Below are positions 1 to 9,600 of a stretch of DNA of 64,000 nucleotides, one piece after another; positions within the stretch are counted from its first letter, which is position 1, and each line of letters starts with the position of its first letter. The DNA is from Cladopsammia gracilis (taxonomy: Eukaryota; Cnidaria; Anthozoa; Scleractinia; Dendrophylliidae): assembly GCA_022457155.1 (NCBI GenBank), contig JAJGOT010000359.1:145001-209000 (forward strand), written 5' to 3'. The notes beneath the pieces are model-generated. The model ran no database searches. It saw only the letters and a program-made list of their open reading frames with translations, and was not told the origin of the DNA. The position numbers were made by a program, and so were the translations under genes.

Positions 1-110
1 TAGAAATAGACTATAAAAACATGCACCCCGACGGAGCTCGATATGATAGTGAGAAATTCTGCTGGTTCATTAGTATCGCGCGTTCTTGAGTTCAGTGAGA
101 ATTACTGTTT
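1..110. other. Flank of the YR retrotransposon, no gene seen
   Basis: This is the sequence outside the left end of the retrotransposon. I see no coding potential or recognisable repeat in it. The element boundary is taken where the first copy of the 103-bp direct repeat begins. The bases ttta just before it also precede the internal repeat copy and close the right end, as expected for a short recombinase crossover core. Confidence 0.5.
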
Positions 111-213
111 ACGTTCTAATTCGCTACACTCAAACGAACGTAAATTATTTTCCTCCTAAATACATAGATACACAAAGACAACATCTTGATGGTTGGATGC
201 TCAGGCAATCCAA
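111..213. repeat. Split direct repeat, 103-bp type, outer copy
   Basis: Matches 4171-4273 over its whole length in the same orientation. It forms the downstream terminus of the element in coding direction, after the YR gene. It is followed at 214-302 by unique 3' untranslated sequence up to the YR stop. Confidence 0.93.
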
Positions 214-302
214 ATGACGTTTAATCCAAATAAATCCACACGAGCTATGATAATACACAAGTAATAAAACAAGCTAAATTACACTATAATTAAATGCTAC
301 GT

Positions 303-1343
303 TTATAAACCAAGATGACTTGTTATTTCAAGACGCTTAGAAACACTTTCAAGAATGTACATGTCTTTTGCAATATCAGACTTCCATCGCCCATGGAGCT
401 TGAGAACCCTCTCAGAAAGATTAGAACTATTAACTACTGCAGAGGTTGCTCCGCCTGACCTTAAACTATGTAGACCGTAGATCTTATGATCTAGTCCTAA
501 ATCTTTAAGGCATTCTTTAAATATATCCCTGCATCTAGTGTAAGACAATCTTTCACCATACACCTTATAGGTGTTTGTAGACTTAAAGTATCTTAATGGA
601 CGGAAGAGAGCAAGAGTACTCGAAAGCTCAATATTACACATGGAGATAAACCTTTCTAAAAGAGCAACAGGGCAATAAATGTTACCTAATCTCTTGATGT
701 AAACATAATTGCCCTCCCGATAAATGTCATTCTTGGCCCTGGGAACAAATACTCTAACATGATCGGGAAAAAGCTCAAGATGCGTGGGAGCAATGTTACT
801 AAGCTCATCATAACGGAAAAATCCCGCAAAACCTAACGCACAGATACAAGCAATACGTAAGTCCTTTAAGTTAGCAGAAGTACCAGCAAACTTATCAATA
901 ATACGTTTAATAATATCAGCGGAAATAGGCGCCTTTTTAACACTAGCTGGCTTATTACGCTTAGCAGCTTCCAGCAAATTATGACATATAGGACTATCCA
1001 GTGGATTGACGCCGCTGCTTAAGCTAAACGAAAGAAACCACTTAAGAGCTGCATGAGCCATAACTAAAGAGGAATATGAGTTAGAATTCCTGTAAACCTT
1101 AAAAAGATAAGCAAGTATAAACGAAACAGGAAAAGGAGGCACTGGCTGAACACTGGACAAAATACAAAATTCAATGAACTTCGAAATCTCTTTTTGATAT
1201 CTTTTCGACGTAGAATCCGCCTTGGACTTCAACAATGTCGAAATAAGATCACTTATGTCAGGCTTAACATTAACTGGTAGACATTTCCAACCGCCATCTG
1301 CGGAAAACATCTGCAACAAGAAAGTGCAATATAAGTAAAACAA
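303..1343 (-). CDS. Tyrosine recombinase (integrase) of the PAT-like element
   Basis: A reading frame of up to 346 residues for a phage-integrase-family tyrosine recombinase, which would integrate the circular DNA copy without target duplication. The catalytic set is complete: Arg177 in GFFRYDEL, His292 and Arg295 in HSLRSGG, His317 in LHGRW, and Tyr329 in KDMYI. The N-terminal part (about 25-130) looks like the SAM-like core-binding domain (SKRYQKEISKFIEFC). The first codons are probably intronic: on the minus strand a pyrimidine-rich tract ends in cag just before ATGTTTTCC, at about residue 12. YR is therefore probably expressed from a spliced transcript or starts at Met12. It lies 417 bp downstream of pol, across a tandem-repeat segment. 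Confidence 0.88.
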   Translation of the reverse strand: MFYLYCTFLLQMFSADGGWKCLPVNVKPDISDLISTLLKSKADSTSKRYQKEISKFIEFCILSSVQPVPPFPVSFILAYLFKVYRNSNSYSSLVMAHAALKWFLSFSLSSGVNPLDSPICHNLLEAAKRNKPASVKKAPISADIIKRIIDKFAGTSANLKDLRIACICALGFAGFFRYDELSNIAPTHLELFPDHVRVFVPRAKNDIYREGNYVYIKRLGNIYCPVALLERFISMCNIELSSTLALFRPLRYFKSTNTYKVYGERLSYTRCRDIFKECLKDLGLDHKIYGLHSLRSGGATSAVVNSSNLSERVLKLHGRWKSDIAKDMYILESVSKRLEITSHLGL

Positions 1344-1472
1344 ACCTATTTACCAAAACAACTTTCAGACCCCGGAGTCCTCACTCCATACAGCTAATCA
1401 CTCAAAAAACGATGATAAACAATAGACCGCAAAAACGGCAAGCGCCTTAACAAAACATTGTAATAATTCCAG

Positions 1473-1760
1473 GTCAGGCCAGCGCCTCTTATCCATATAA
1501 TACTTCAAAGGACAAGCGTCCCATGTGAATACACTAAAATCAGGCCAGTCCTTCTATCCACTCAACACTAAAGGAACGAATTTCGCATGTAAACAAATTT
1601 AGGCCAGTGCCGTTTAACCCACTCAATACTTAAAAGGACAAGTGTCCCAAGTAAACGCACTAAATTCAGGACAGTGCCTTTTCCCACTCAACACTAAAAG
1701 AACTTAAAGAAAGTTTAGGTCAATGCCTTTTACCCACCCAACACTTAAAAGGACGGAGAC
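1473..1760. repeat. Degenerate tandem repeats between pol and YR
   Basis: About five degenerate units of roughly 50-67 bp, each starting with a variant of AGGCCAGTGCC and containing ACCCACTCAACACTTAAAAGGAC. They begin near 1474, 1541, 1602, 1669 and 1718. They fill most of the noncoding gap between pol and YR, probably inside an intron whose 3' site is at about 1311. Confidence 0.75.
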
Positions 1761-3914
1761 CTAATAAGAAAACTTCATGCGAACAGCTAAGATGGACCCC
1801 TTAAACCTACTGCTACCCAAAAAGGAATTAGGATTGCGCCCTTGCTCTAAAGCAGTACAATCAAAACACTTGTAACCAACTATAAACCTAGAAAACTTAC
1901 GAGAAATAATGGGCCAAAAATATGAAGAAGGCCAAAAGGGCACAACTACAGTCGCAACAGCCCTGGAGACGTGTAAATAACGAATAGCTCTAGCAACAAG
2001 GCTTACGGGGGGAACAACGAGACAATTTTCACCCCCCAAATTCTGCACGAAAAAATCAACCCCGCTACAACCTGGGTTCCAAAACCGAGAGAAAAATTTA
2101 TTGACCTTCTTGTTATAATAACTAGCGAAACAATCCACTGAATGATTTCCCCAGCTTTCCTCTATAGACGCAAAACAATCAGCTGAAATTTGCCAGTCGT
2201 CTATGTCAATGAGACGACTAATGTAATCTGCTCTCTCAATCTCAGTGCGTGGGATCCACTGGACCTCTAACTCAATGCCACAGCTGGCACAGAACTGAAA
2301 TATCTCCAACGCAATGGCGTGTAAATCACTTCTCATACTTCCTACTTGTATGATTCTGCATGCGTTCTGGCTGTCAGAAAACCACTTTACATAAGAGCCT
2401 TTAAGTAATGGCAAAAACGATTGTAAAGCAAACAAAATAGCAGATAACTCCCTCCAAGTAGAACTTTTAACACATTCTTCTCCATCCCACTGTTTATGAC
2501 AAACTTGCTCACCATTAATATCAAGATGCGCACCACACCCTGTGGCGCTTGCATCCGAATAAACTACATAATTAGATGCTTTAATGGAACAACCTGGCAC
2601 TTCTTTACAATTAAGTCGCTTTAAATTAGCCTCCCAGAAACGAAGCTCCCTGACACAATATTGATCAAGATAAAATTTGGAGTCCCAGTCCTGGGCAGAA
2701 GCTACTGAAATAGAACAATATCTAGTCATAATTCTGGCAATGTTGCCAAAAACCGCCCCACCAGAAATAATCTTGCCCACGATAGAAGATAACTCCCGTG
2801 CCGATACCAAAGGATCCCTTGAAAGGAGCCTTTCCACTGATTTGGCAATGCTTTGTTCCCGTCGATCAGAAATACTAATAGTTCCATTAATGGCGTCCCA
2901 TACAATCCCTAGCCATTCAATAACTTGAGTCGGACACCACTTAGACTTCTCGTCATTGGTAACAAACCCTGATTTCCTTAAATCAGACCAAATGTTAGAA
3001 GCTAAAACTGAACAGGCGTCACGATCAGAATCTATTAACCAGCCGTCATCGAGAAACAAAGCTATATTAACACCATTGAACCTCCAGTATTTCTCGAGCG
3101 GCTTTAGGCATTTGGTGAAAATGTAAGGGGCAGAAGACAAACCAAATGGAAGAACTGTAAATGCAAAAAACCTTATAGAATCTTCACCCGGAAATTTCCA
3201 TGCGAACCCCAAAAACTTCTGGTGATCTGGGTGAATTTCAATATGATGATACCCACTTTTAAGGTCAAAAGAAATCATAAAAGACCCCTTATGGAAGTAA
3301 GATAAAGCAATCTTCCAATCTTCATACTTAACCCTATGCTTAACCAGGTAATTATTAACGTAACGTAGATCGAGGATTAACCTCTTTTTACCGTTGGACT
3401 GGATGGACACACTCAATGGATTAACAACATCGGGTGGCTCGATGAGCTCTGACACCCTACCCGAATGCAAAAGCTCCGAAATAGCTTCGCAAACAAATTC
3501 CGACTGATTTAAAGATGACCTATTGTTTTTGGAGCTAAACCCCGGGGGAATCTGCTGAAAAGGCAAACGGTAACCCTCGCATATTACTGATAAAATATAT
3601 TTAGGGGCACCTATTCTGCGCCAAAATTCCACATGTCTTCTCAGACTACCTTTGACATCTGACAAAAGTGGAGTGCTTGAATCTTCAAACTCAAAAGCCT
3701 CTTTTACCTCTGAAAGTTGCGTAAACAGACCATTCTCACCCCGATCACTTGGAGCTACCATTGGCATAGCCTCCTGATCCGGGCCTAACAGATGTGGCGC
3801 AGTTTGAATAATAGAAGCCGCTCCTGTTGGCGGTGGAAGGCAACATGACTCGGCAGTCCTTGGCCCAGTGCCCTGGTCGGTAGCAACGGTAACAACGGCT
3901 GGAACTTGTAGCAT
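1761..3914 (-). CDS. Pol: reverse transcriptase, RNase H and methyltransferase-like domain
   Basis: An intact 717-codon frame. RT spans about 120-340, with Asp217 in SFDLKSGYHHI and the catalytic Asp289-Asp290 in LFLDDGW. RNase H spans about 445-570, with Asp454 in VYSDAS, Glu489 in TWREL, Asp514 in WFSDS and Asp563 in RADYIS. The C-terminal 575-690 segment (VDCFAS, SRFWNPGCSGVDFF, VVPPVSLVARAI, VVPFWPSSYFWP) is the region usually called the methyltransferase-like domain of DIRS1/PAT elements. The first roughly 55 codons overlap, in another frame, the second gag exon that encodes the zinc knuckle. The ATG at 3914 lies 13 bases inside that exon, so pol may start by reinitiation, alternative splicing or frameshifting. 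The sequence does not show which. The role is copying the element RNA into DNA. Confidence 0.92.
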   Translation of the reverse strand: MLQVPAVVTVATDQGTGPRTAESCCLPPPTGAASIIQTAPHLLGPDQEAMPMVAPSDRGENGLFTQLSEVKEAFEFEDSSTPLLSDVKGSLRRHVEFWRRIGAPKYILSVICEGYRLPFQQIPPGFSSKNNRSSLNQSEFVCEAISELLHSGRVSELIEPPDVVNPLSVSIQSNGKKRLILDLRYVNNYLVKHRVKYEDWKIALSYFHKGSFMISFDLKSGYHHIEIHPDHQKFLGFAWKFPGEDSIRFFAFTVLPFGLSSAPYIFTKCLKPLEKYWRFNGVNIALFLDDGWLIDSDRDACSVLASNIWSDLRKSGFVTNDEKSKWCPTQVIEWLGIVWDAINGTISISDRREQSIAKSVERLLSRDPLVSARELSSIVGKIISGGAVFGNIARIMTRYCSISVASAQDWDSKFYLDQYCVRELRFWEANLKRLNCKEVPGCSIKASNYVVYSDASATGCGAHLDINGEQVCHKQWDGEECVKSSTWRELSAILFALQSFLPLLKGSYVKWFSDSQNACRIIQVGSMRSDLHAIALEIFQFCASCGIELEVQWIPRTEIERADYISRLIDIDDWQISADCFASIEESWGNHSVDCFASYYNKKVNKFFSRFWNPGCSGVDFFVQNLGGENCLVVPPVSLVARAIRYLHVSRAVATVVVPFWPSSYFWPIISRKFSRFIVGYKCFDCTALEQGRNPNSFLGSSRFKGSILAVRMKFSY

Positions 3915-4861
3915 ATTCTGAACGGCCTAAATGAAAGAAAATAATTAAAAGAGGGAAGGAAAAACGAACAGGGTGGGTGGGCGGGAAACCAGCAAACGTC
4001 AGAATGGAATGCGAGAGCGAGAGGAACTGAACAACTCTTGAAACCTTAAATACTGAACACTAACCAATCACAAAATCCCTGGAGACACGCCTAACAGCGT
4101 GTATTAACAATACAGTAAAACATAAGTGCTAACGAACTGTATCAACTGCATACCAGTGGAAAATACATTTACGTTCTAATTCGCTACACTCAAACGAACG
4201 TAAATTATTTTCCTCCTAAATACATAGATACACAAAGACAACATCTTGATGGTTGGATGCTCAGGCAATCCAACCAGAGAGCTCACAAAGTAAAATAAGT
4301 AATGGTCTTACCGCGAAAAAGCTGAGAATCGTTATAAGCAGATTTAAATTTCTTCGCAGGATTACCAGCGTTACTGATCGGCTCCTTTCGCTTCCTTTCA
4401 ACAGCAGCCTTGGCTTTGCGTAATTTCTTTTCATCCTCGGAGTCCGAAGCGAGCTCATCGGACTCGTACTCCTGGACGACCAACCAGCCATTTTTGCTCT
4501 TGTCTGCTATTTTAATGAGCTTTTGGCGCTTCTTGATGATAAGCCTACCTTCCGCCACCAACTTGTGAATCTCGGCCGGGCTATTTGCACTCTCCTCAAT
4601 TTGAACTAAAATATGATCAAGCCGCGAATTAAGTTCAAACTGCTTACGATTTCCTTTATATTTGATGTCAGAAGCTTCTTTATCGATTTTCGCGCTACGT
4701 TCGAACTGCTTTCCTTTTTCCTCTAACTGCGACGACAGGTAGCCCTTGAAGAGCGAGAAAACCTCATCGACTAGACGCGGATTCGAGGAGGAGTTTTGAG
4801 ACGCGATGTCGCCAGTTTCAGGGTTTGAAGACGCCAAACTACTTTCTCCCTCAATATTCAT
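3745..4861 (-). CDS. Gag with spliced zinc knuckle (two exons)
   Basis: The structural protein of the PAT-like element. Exon 1 is 4861-4312: an acidic N-terminus, then a charged helical region (KGNRKQFELNSRLDHI, KKRQKLIKIADKS, DELASDSEDEKK) like other DIRS/PAT gag proteins as I remember them. A donor (CGCG then GTAAGA) follows at 4311. The acceptor is a pyrimidine tract ending in tttag at 3927. Exon 2 is 3926-3745. The join is in phase and yields a canonical CX2CX4HX4C knuckle, CYRCYRPGHWAKDC, that exon 1 lacks. The frame then stops at 3745, giving about 243 residues. Unspliced reading through the donor would end after about nine more codons without a knuckle. The appearance of the knuckle on splicing is the main evidence for the intron. 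Confidence 0.82.
3986..4171. repeat. Split direct repeat, 186-bp type, internal copy
   Basis: Matches 4895-5080 over its whole length in the same orientation. It abuts the internal 103-bp repeat at ttta/cg. It lies inside the predicted gag intron. Confidence 0.93.
4171..4273. repeat. Split direct repeat, 103-bp type, internal copy
   Basis: Matches 111-213. Its right edge is 38 bp from the gag splice donor. Confidence 0.93.
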
Positions 4862-4894
4862 CCCTGCCTTCTTCGGCGAACCCGTTAAACCAGC

Positions 4895-5080
4895 AAACCA
4901 GCAAACGTCAGAATGGAATGCGAGAGCGAGAGGAACTGAACAACTCTTGAAACCTTAAATACTGAACACTAACCAATCACAAAATCCCTGGAGACACGCC
5001 TAACAGCGTGTATTAACAATACAGTAAAACATAAGTGCTAACGAACTGTATCAACTGCATACCAGTGGAAAATACATTTA
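4895..5080. repeat. Split direct repeat, 186-bp type, outer copy upstream of gag
   Basis: The 5' terminus of the element in coding direction. It begins 33 bp upstream of the gag ATG, so it probably holds the promoter and leader, but no core promoter motif is clear. Confidence 0.9.
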
Positions 5081-5212
5081 TTGCCAAAGAGAAGAGATAG
5101 AATTTAGTTCCGAATATTATAACAAGAGATCTGTAAACAGGGTTGGAAACTTTATCACCAGCCGGGCGAGTGACTTTCACAATGTATTCAGTCGCCAAGA
5201 TTGTCCAGACTA

Positions 5213-5486
5213 CAATAGGCGACAAAAATACTTGACACATTATGTATGCCAAACGGTTTCTGTGCCAATTTCATCACTTTTTCTTTGCATTCGCTATAAT
5301 TTGCTGCAGAAACCCCCTCCCCCCTTCCAATGTTGTAGGATTGCAGCCACATACCTCTGTAAACAATAAACAACATTGGCTGGGGGGGTGGGGGTGGGGA
5401 ATAAGAGGGGCGGGGTCAGAATATGTCTTGTCTTGAGCAAAATGGGGTTCAAAATGACGATGTGTCAACAATTTTGTCGCCTATTG
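5213..5486. mobile_element. MITE with TA target duplication, family 1 (copy a)
   Basis: A 274-bp noncoding element with inverted ends CAATAGGCGACAAAA / TTTTGTCGCCTATTG, flanked by TA on each side, with C-rich and G-rich tracts inside. The same end pattern, TA flanks and C/G-tract layout recur at 49852-50137. TA duplication suggests Tc1/mariner-type mobilisation. Confidence 0.75.
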
Positions 5487-5591
5487 TAGTTTTTACTCGC
5501 CCAAAAACAAAATCCTTTTCCAGCTCCCCACCAAACAAAACTCTCTAAGAGGGAGGGGAAGGGGTGAAGGAGCCCCCTCCCCCAAGGTCAA

Positions 5592-5912
5592 GCCCAAATC
5601 ATACCGTCCAGAAGGACGTCGGACACCTTATCGTGACTTATATAACGGAGGAACTGGTTAGCTTTCAGTTGAGGTTGGGGGTAGCAGTTTATATAGTTAA
5701 ATTTAGGACTAAGCAACCCGAGAAGCTAGGTGGTACAGTGGTACAGTAGGCTATGTTAGCCTAAGCCTATCGGAGGCCACAGGTTCAATCCTGAGTAGGG
5801 AGTTTAGATTTACACTTAAAAATTTATTGAAAATAAAATTCTAAGTGTCGACATTGCGTTATATAACTCTCAATAAGGTGTCCAACGTCCTTCTGGATGG
5901 TATGATTTAGGC
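5592..5912. mobile_element. Foldback element with internal pol III-like boxes
   Basis: Inverted arms of about 55 bp: AAATCATACCGTCCAGAAGG at the left and its near complement CCTTCTGGATGGTATGATTT at the right. The interior holds TGGTACAGTAG (5739-5749), which fits the A-box pattern TRGYNNARNNG, and GGTTCAATCC (5782-5791), a B-box, 43 bp apart as in tRNA-derived SINEs. No open frame. It may be a SINE-like insertion inside a MITE or a composite. Confidence 0.6.
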
Positions 5913-6309
5913 ACAACCCTCCCCAACCCCCTCTCCTGAGCCCTACAGCTTGCTCGCAGGCAAAAGAAAAACATGGCAGAAAGTGACGCATTAATGGGCT
6001 CTATTCACGTGACTGGAAATATTTTGCGCAAAAACGTCTAGGTAAATTAGGCTCTCTTAACAGTTAGCAGGAGGTTTTTGTCAAAAGCGAGCAAGTTATG
6101 GTGACAATAAGATTTATACACCCAAAAGTGATGAACAATTTGTACTCTCCCAAAAGAATTTACACTCGCATTCGCGTGCGTTAATTTATAACGAATGAGG
6201 AAAATACTGGGATACTGAACTAGGAAAATGATTAATCCAGTAAACAAATTGAAGACAATCGACTAACCTGAGAAGAGTCTCTCGTTACGCTGGCAATATG
6301 TGAATTTGT

Positions 6310-6315
6310 TTTATT
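6310..6315 (-). terminator. Candidate polyadenylation signal of NUP107
   Basis: AATAAA on the minus strand about 350 nt beyond the NUP107 stop. It is the first clear hexamer I noticed there, not proven. Confidence 0.35.
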
Positions 6316-6665
6316 CAAATCATCCCTAATCACTAGTTTAACATACAAAAGGAGTTGATATTTATTTTTACATTTGAAGAAGTCGAGAGTTTGATATAGT
6401 TTTTAAGGAGTTTTTAATATCAAATCGAGAACGAAGGGAAACTTGGTCTAAGCTTCGATAATTCTCGCAATTTACTAATGATCATCGGTAGCTCTCAAAA
6501 CACTTCGACCACACAACCCGTAAAGTCATATCACTGATCACCGATGTCCACTCGGGTTAACTTGGAAATGGCTTAGCGAGAGTTTGGCACGGATATGGTT
6601 CTTCGTATTAAATGAGGTTCGTACTTCCACACTCCTGATGTCAGCCCGGTCATGATGTTGCAGTC

Positions 6666-9600
6666 TCATGACTTATGTGTCATGTCGTAACCGAGAGGAT
6701 CCAGATTGCTTCCCAGTAATGCTAGCGAGGTGTCCCTGAATAGCGACAGCAACTTCTGTAACTCATCCTTCCTGAACACCTGTGAGATAAAGAAGTAGAG
6801 CGGTTTCAACTGAGCGTCACCTGACCAGTTACGACAGACGGCGCAAACAATCCAATGAACCAATCAGAAATCCAAACAAGTCCATGTAACGCTCCTCCCC
6901 ACTAGTGGAGAGGAGCGTTGCGTGATGACCCAAATAACGGCTGCGTAGAGAATAATGTAACGGGCGCCAAGCGTGGGAATTGCAAATGATCAACGATTGG
7001 TGTGGGTTTCCAGCATGGATGAATGATCAAAGGTTTGGTCTTTATATTCATTAAGGCTGATCTAAGATAGGTTATTTTAAGCCTTGTAGGTGCAAAACAT
7101 GTCACAAGATATGGTGGAGGGAAAGTGCAATCTCACCTTATAAAGCTGGTACTGTTCAGAAGTGATAACATCAGTCAGTTGTAAACACTGCAAAATAAAC
7201 CACTGAGTAGTAAATACACAGAAGGAAATGCCAGGGCATGTTGTATTACTTAACAATTATTGGATGAGGTTGAGCATGATAGCGATAATTATCAAGGCCA
7301 TTTGTGTTATCTGCCGAAGCCGAAGGCTGAGGCGGATAACACAAACTAAGACCTTGATAATTATCGCTATCATGCGAAAACCGAATCCAATAATAATAAT
7401 AATTCCTGAGCTGCACTTGAAAGGACAAGAGCGTGCACAAAAAAAGTGATCAATGCACAGCAGTCAACTGCATGCATAAAACTATTGTCTGTAGGTATGA
7501 CGTCACTTTTACATACATAAGATTCATTGTTTGTAGGTATGACGTAACAGAAACAGCAAGCAATAATTAGCTGCGTGCTTATAGCCAATCAAAATCGAGC
7601 TAGTGACACCAATGTATAATAATATCACTTATACAACCGGATAGGATAGGCTATAGCTATGTAGAGTTCAGGGTGTTAATAAATGACACAATACGAGGGA
7701 AGGAGCCTGGCGATCTTATATCCGACTTGCTAACCACTAATCCGCTGCTCCTCAACAATACGTATACACAACTCCAGCGACAGGGGTGCGGTACCATGTT
7801 TCCTTGGCAACAAGAATCGTGTTACGAATGTTGTCACAAAAGACCACTGGGTAGTCCCGCACTTGTCCAAACGATGTCTGTGATTCGCTAAGAAAACAAT
7901 AGATTTGTCCCGCTGGGATAAGGATTAGGGGTAGGGGCATTGTTCAAGTGATATATCAATTGTATCGTTCGCCAATCACAGACATCGTTTCGACAGCTAC
8001 GACCCCGCAAAAGACAATGCTTTATTTTTGCGTGTTGTCTGTAGTTTCAGTAGTCTGTCGAATGTAATCGTCCCGGTTAGTGTTGTTTTGAAAAGAACTG
8101 TTGTTGTTGTTGTTGTTGTTGACAATGACTGAAGTCTCGAGAACCTGAGCGGAAGTTATTTCTGAGTTATGTGAATTGTAAACCGTTCATTAATGGTATT
8201 AATGTCTGGCTTTTGGTGTCAAGACAATTGTTGGTTTTACACTACAAGCTAAGTATGTCTCAAGCAAGAGCTTGACTCAGCGCACTTAAGATTTTCAAGT
8301 AACACTGCAGAAAATTGAGGTTCATACCTGATGAGAAAGTGTAATATATATATATATAGATAGATAGCCTGAGCCTAACAGCGTCGCTCTCTGAACAGAA
8401 AGCCGATGATAAGCTTAACTAAGGTGAAAGGTCGGAAGCACAAGAATTAAGATTGACGACCCGGCTATTTTTCAATGTTAGCAATTCTCAAAAACAGTAT
8501 TACGCGACCGTCTGCATAGTTCATTTAGACCGTTCAAAATTTCCCGAAAAAAATACACTGGTTGCGTATCAAAATTGCCCGAGAAACTGATTTGGAAATC
8601 AAAATTGCAAAAAAATACACAAACATATTTGCATATTAAAAGACGACGCGAGTGAAGTTAGAATTATAAAATCCAAGTCTTGTTTTGTTTACATAAAATC
8701 GCTTTTCAACCTATGTAATGAATGAACAAACACATAAAAATGGACAACACAATCTTCTTTCGAAAAATTTTATTCAAATCTCCGTAAGTTTATGTTTAAA
8801 AGCAAAACGCGAACCATTTATACCGCATGGAGGCCGAGCTGTCTTCGAAGAAAGAAATCAAAACGACTGAATTTGAGCACGTTTTATGATATGAACATCA
8901 ATTCCTATCGAAAATTTACGTTTAAGTTCCTCGCCTGCTGGAAATTATTTACATCTCCGCTTCTTCGGTTCTGAAATCCGACCGAAGTGAGAAACATCTA
9001 ACCGCATTGCCCCTGCATTGATAAAAACGTATGAAGTTCCTCGAAGCAAGACTTTATCCCTGAAAGCTCCTCTTTTTCCACTATAGCGGCTTCTGAGTAT
9101 CCCTTAATTACTATCCCTGTTTTGAGTAGCAAACTGCGAAAAAATGCAGGGAAATAAGAAACGTTTTTCTCCGCTAATTAAACGCAGCAAAACATCAAAA
9201 GTGTTTTCCCAGCTGACGTGACATTCGGCTGTGTAGCCGCGCCAAAAACAAAGCCTCGCTTTGGTTTCAAAACTGCTAAGATCCCGGATGATGTGTGGCG
9301 TCATATGCGCATGTTTTGCAACGTCATACGTGCCCGCGAGCCAGCCTTGCGCGACGCTGCGATGCGCGCACGGACACACATGTTACGGACGCGCGCCCGC
9401 GAAACTTTCCGCTAGCCATGACCATGAAAAATGACGGGCATAGGTTCTATGAGTATGGGGCACCGCAGCGGGAGCTCCGCTATTACTTGAAACATAAGCT
9501 GTCAATCACTATCATTTTTTGCGTCGTCGCACAAGTCTTTCAGTTGGCTTCTGTTTTTCCATTGGTCAAGTGTGATGCAGATCATACTTGGTGGCGAACT

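Larger units (their letters stand above)
3927..4311 (-). other. Predicted gag intron that contains the internal split-repeat junction
   Basis: A 385-nt intron with GTAAGA donor and TTTCTTTCATTTAG acceptor on the minus strand. It encloses the entire internal copies of both terminal repeats (4171-4273 and 3986-4171). Splicing would remove the junction from mRNA while genomic or full-length RNA keeps it. Confidence 0.78.
111..5080 (-). mobile_element. PAT-like (DIRS order) tyrosine-recombinase retrotransposon, apparently full length
   Basis: A near-complete element of about 5 kb that codes on the minus strand: gag, then RT-RNaseH-methyltransferase-like pol, then a tyrosine recombinase. There are no LTRs. 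Instead there are two pairs of split direct repeats: a 103-bp repeat at 111-213 and 4171-4273, and a 186-bp repeat at 3986-4171 and 4895-5080. In coding order the layout is 186-bp repeat, gag exon 1, 103-bp repeat abutting 186-bp repeat, pol, YR, 103-bp repeat. The two repeats abut internally exactly as they would in a circular intermediate. All three major reading frames are open, so the copy looks young. The RT/RH/MT-like order and separate YR fit the PAT/DIRS1-like group better than Ngaro, which lacks the MT-like region. No target-site duplication is seen, as expected for recombinase integration. Confidence 0.88.

Noticed and set aside
4261..4491. A 76-codon frame overlapping gag
   Set aside because: It is a shadow frame of gag exon 1 and runs through the splice donor and the repeat without family similarity.
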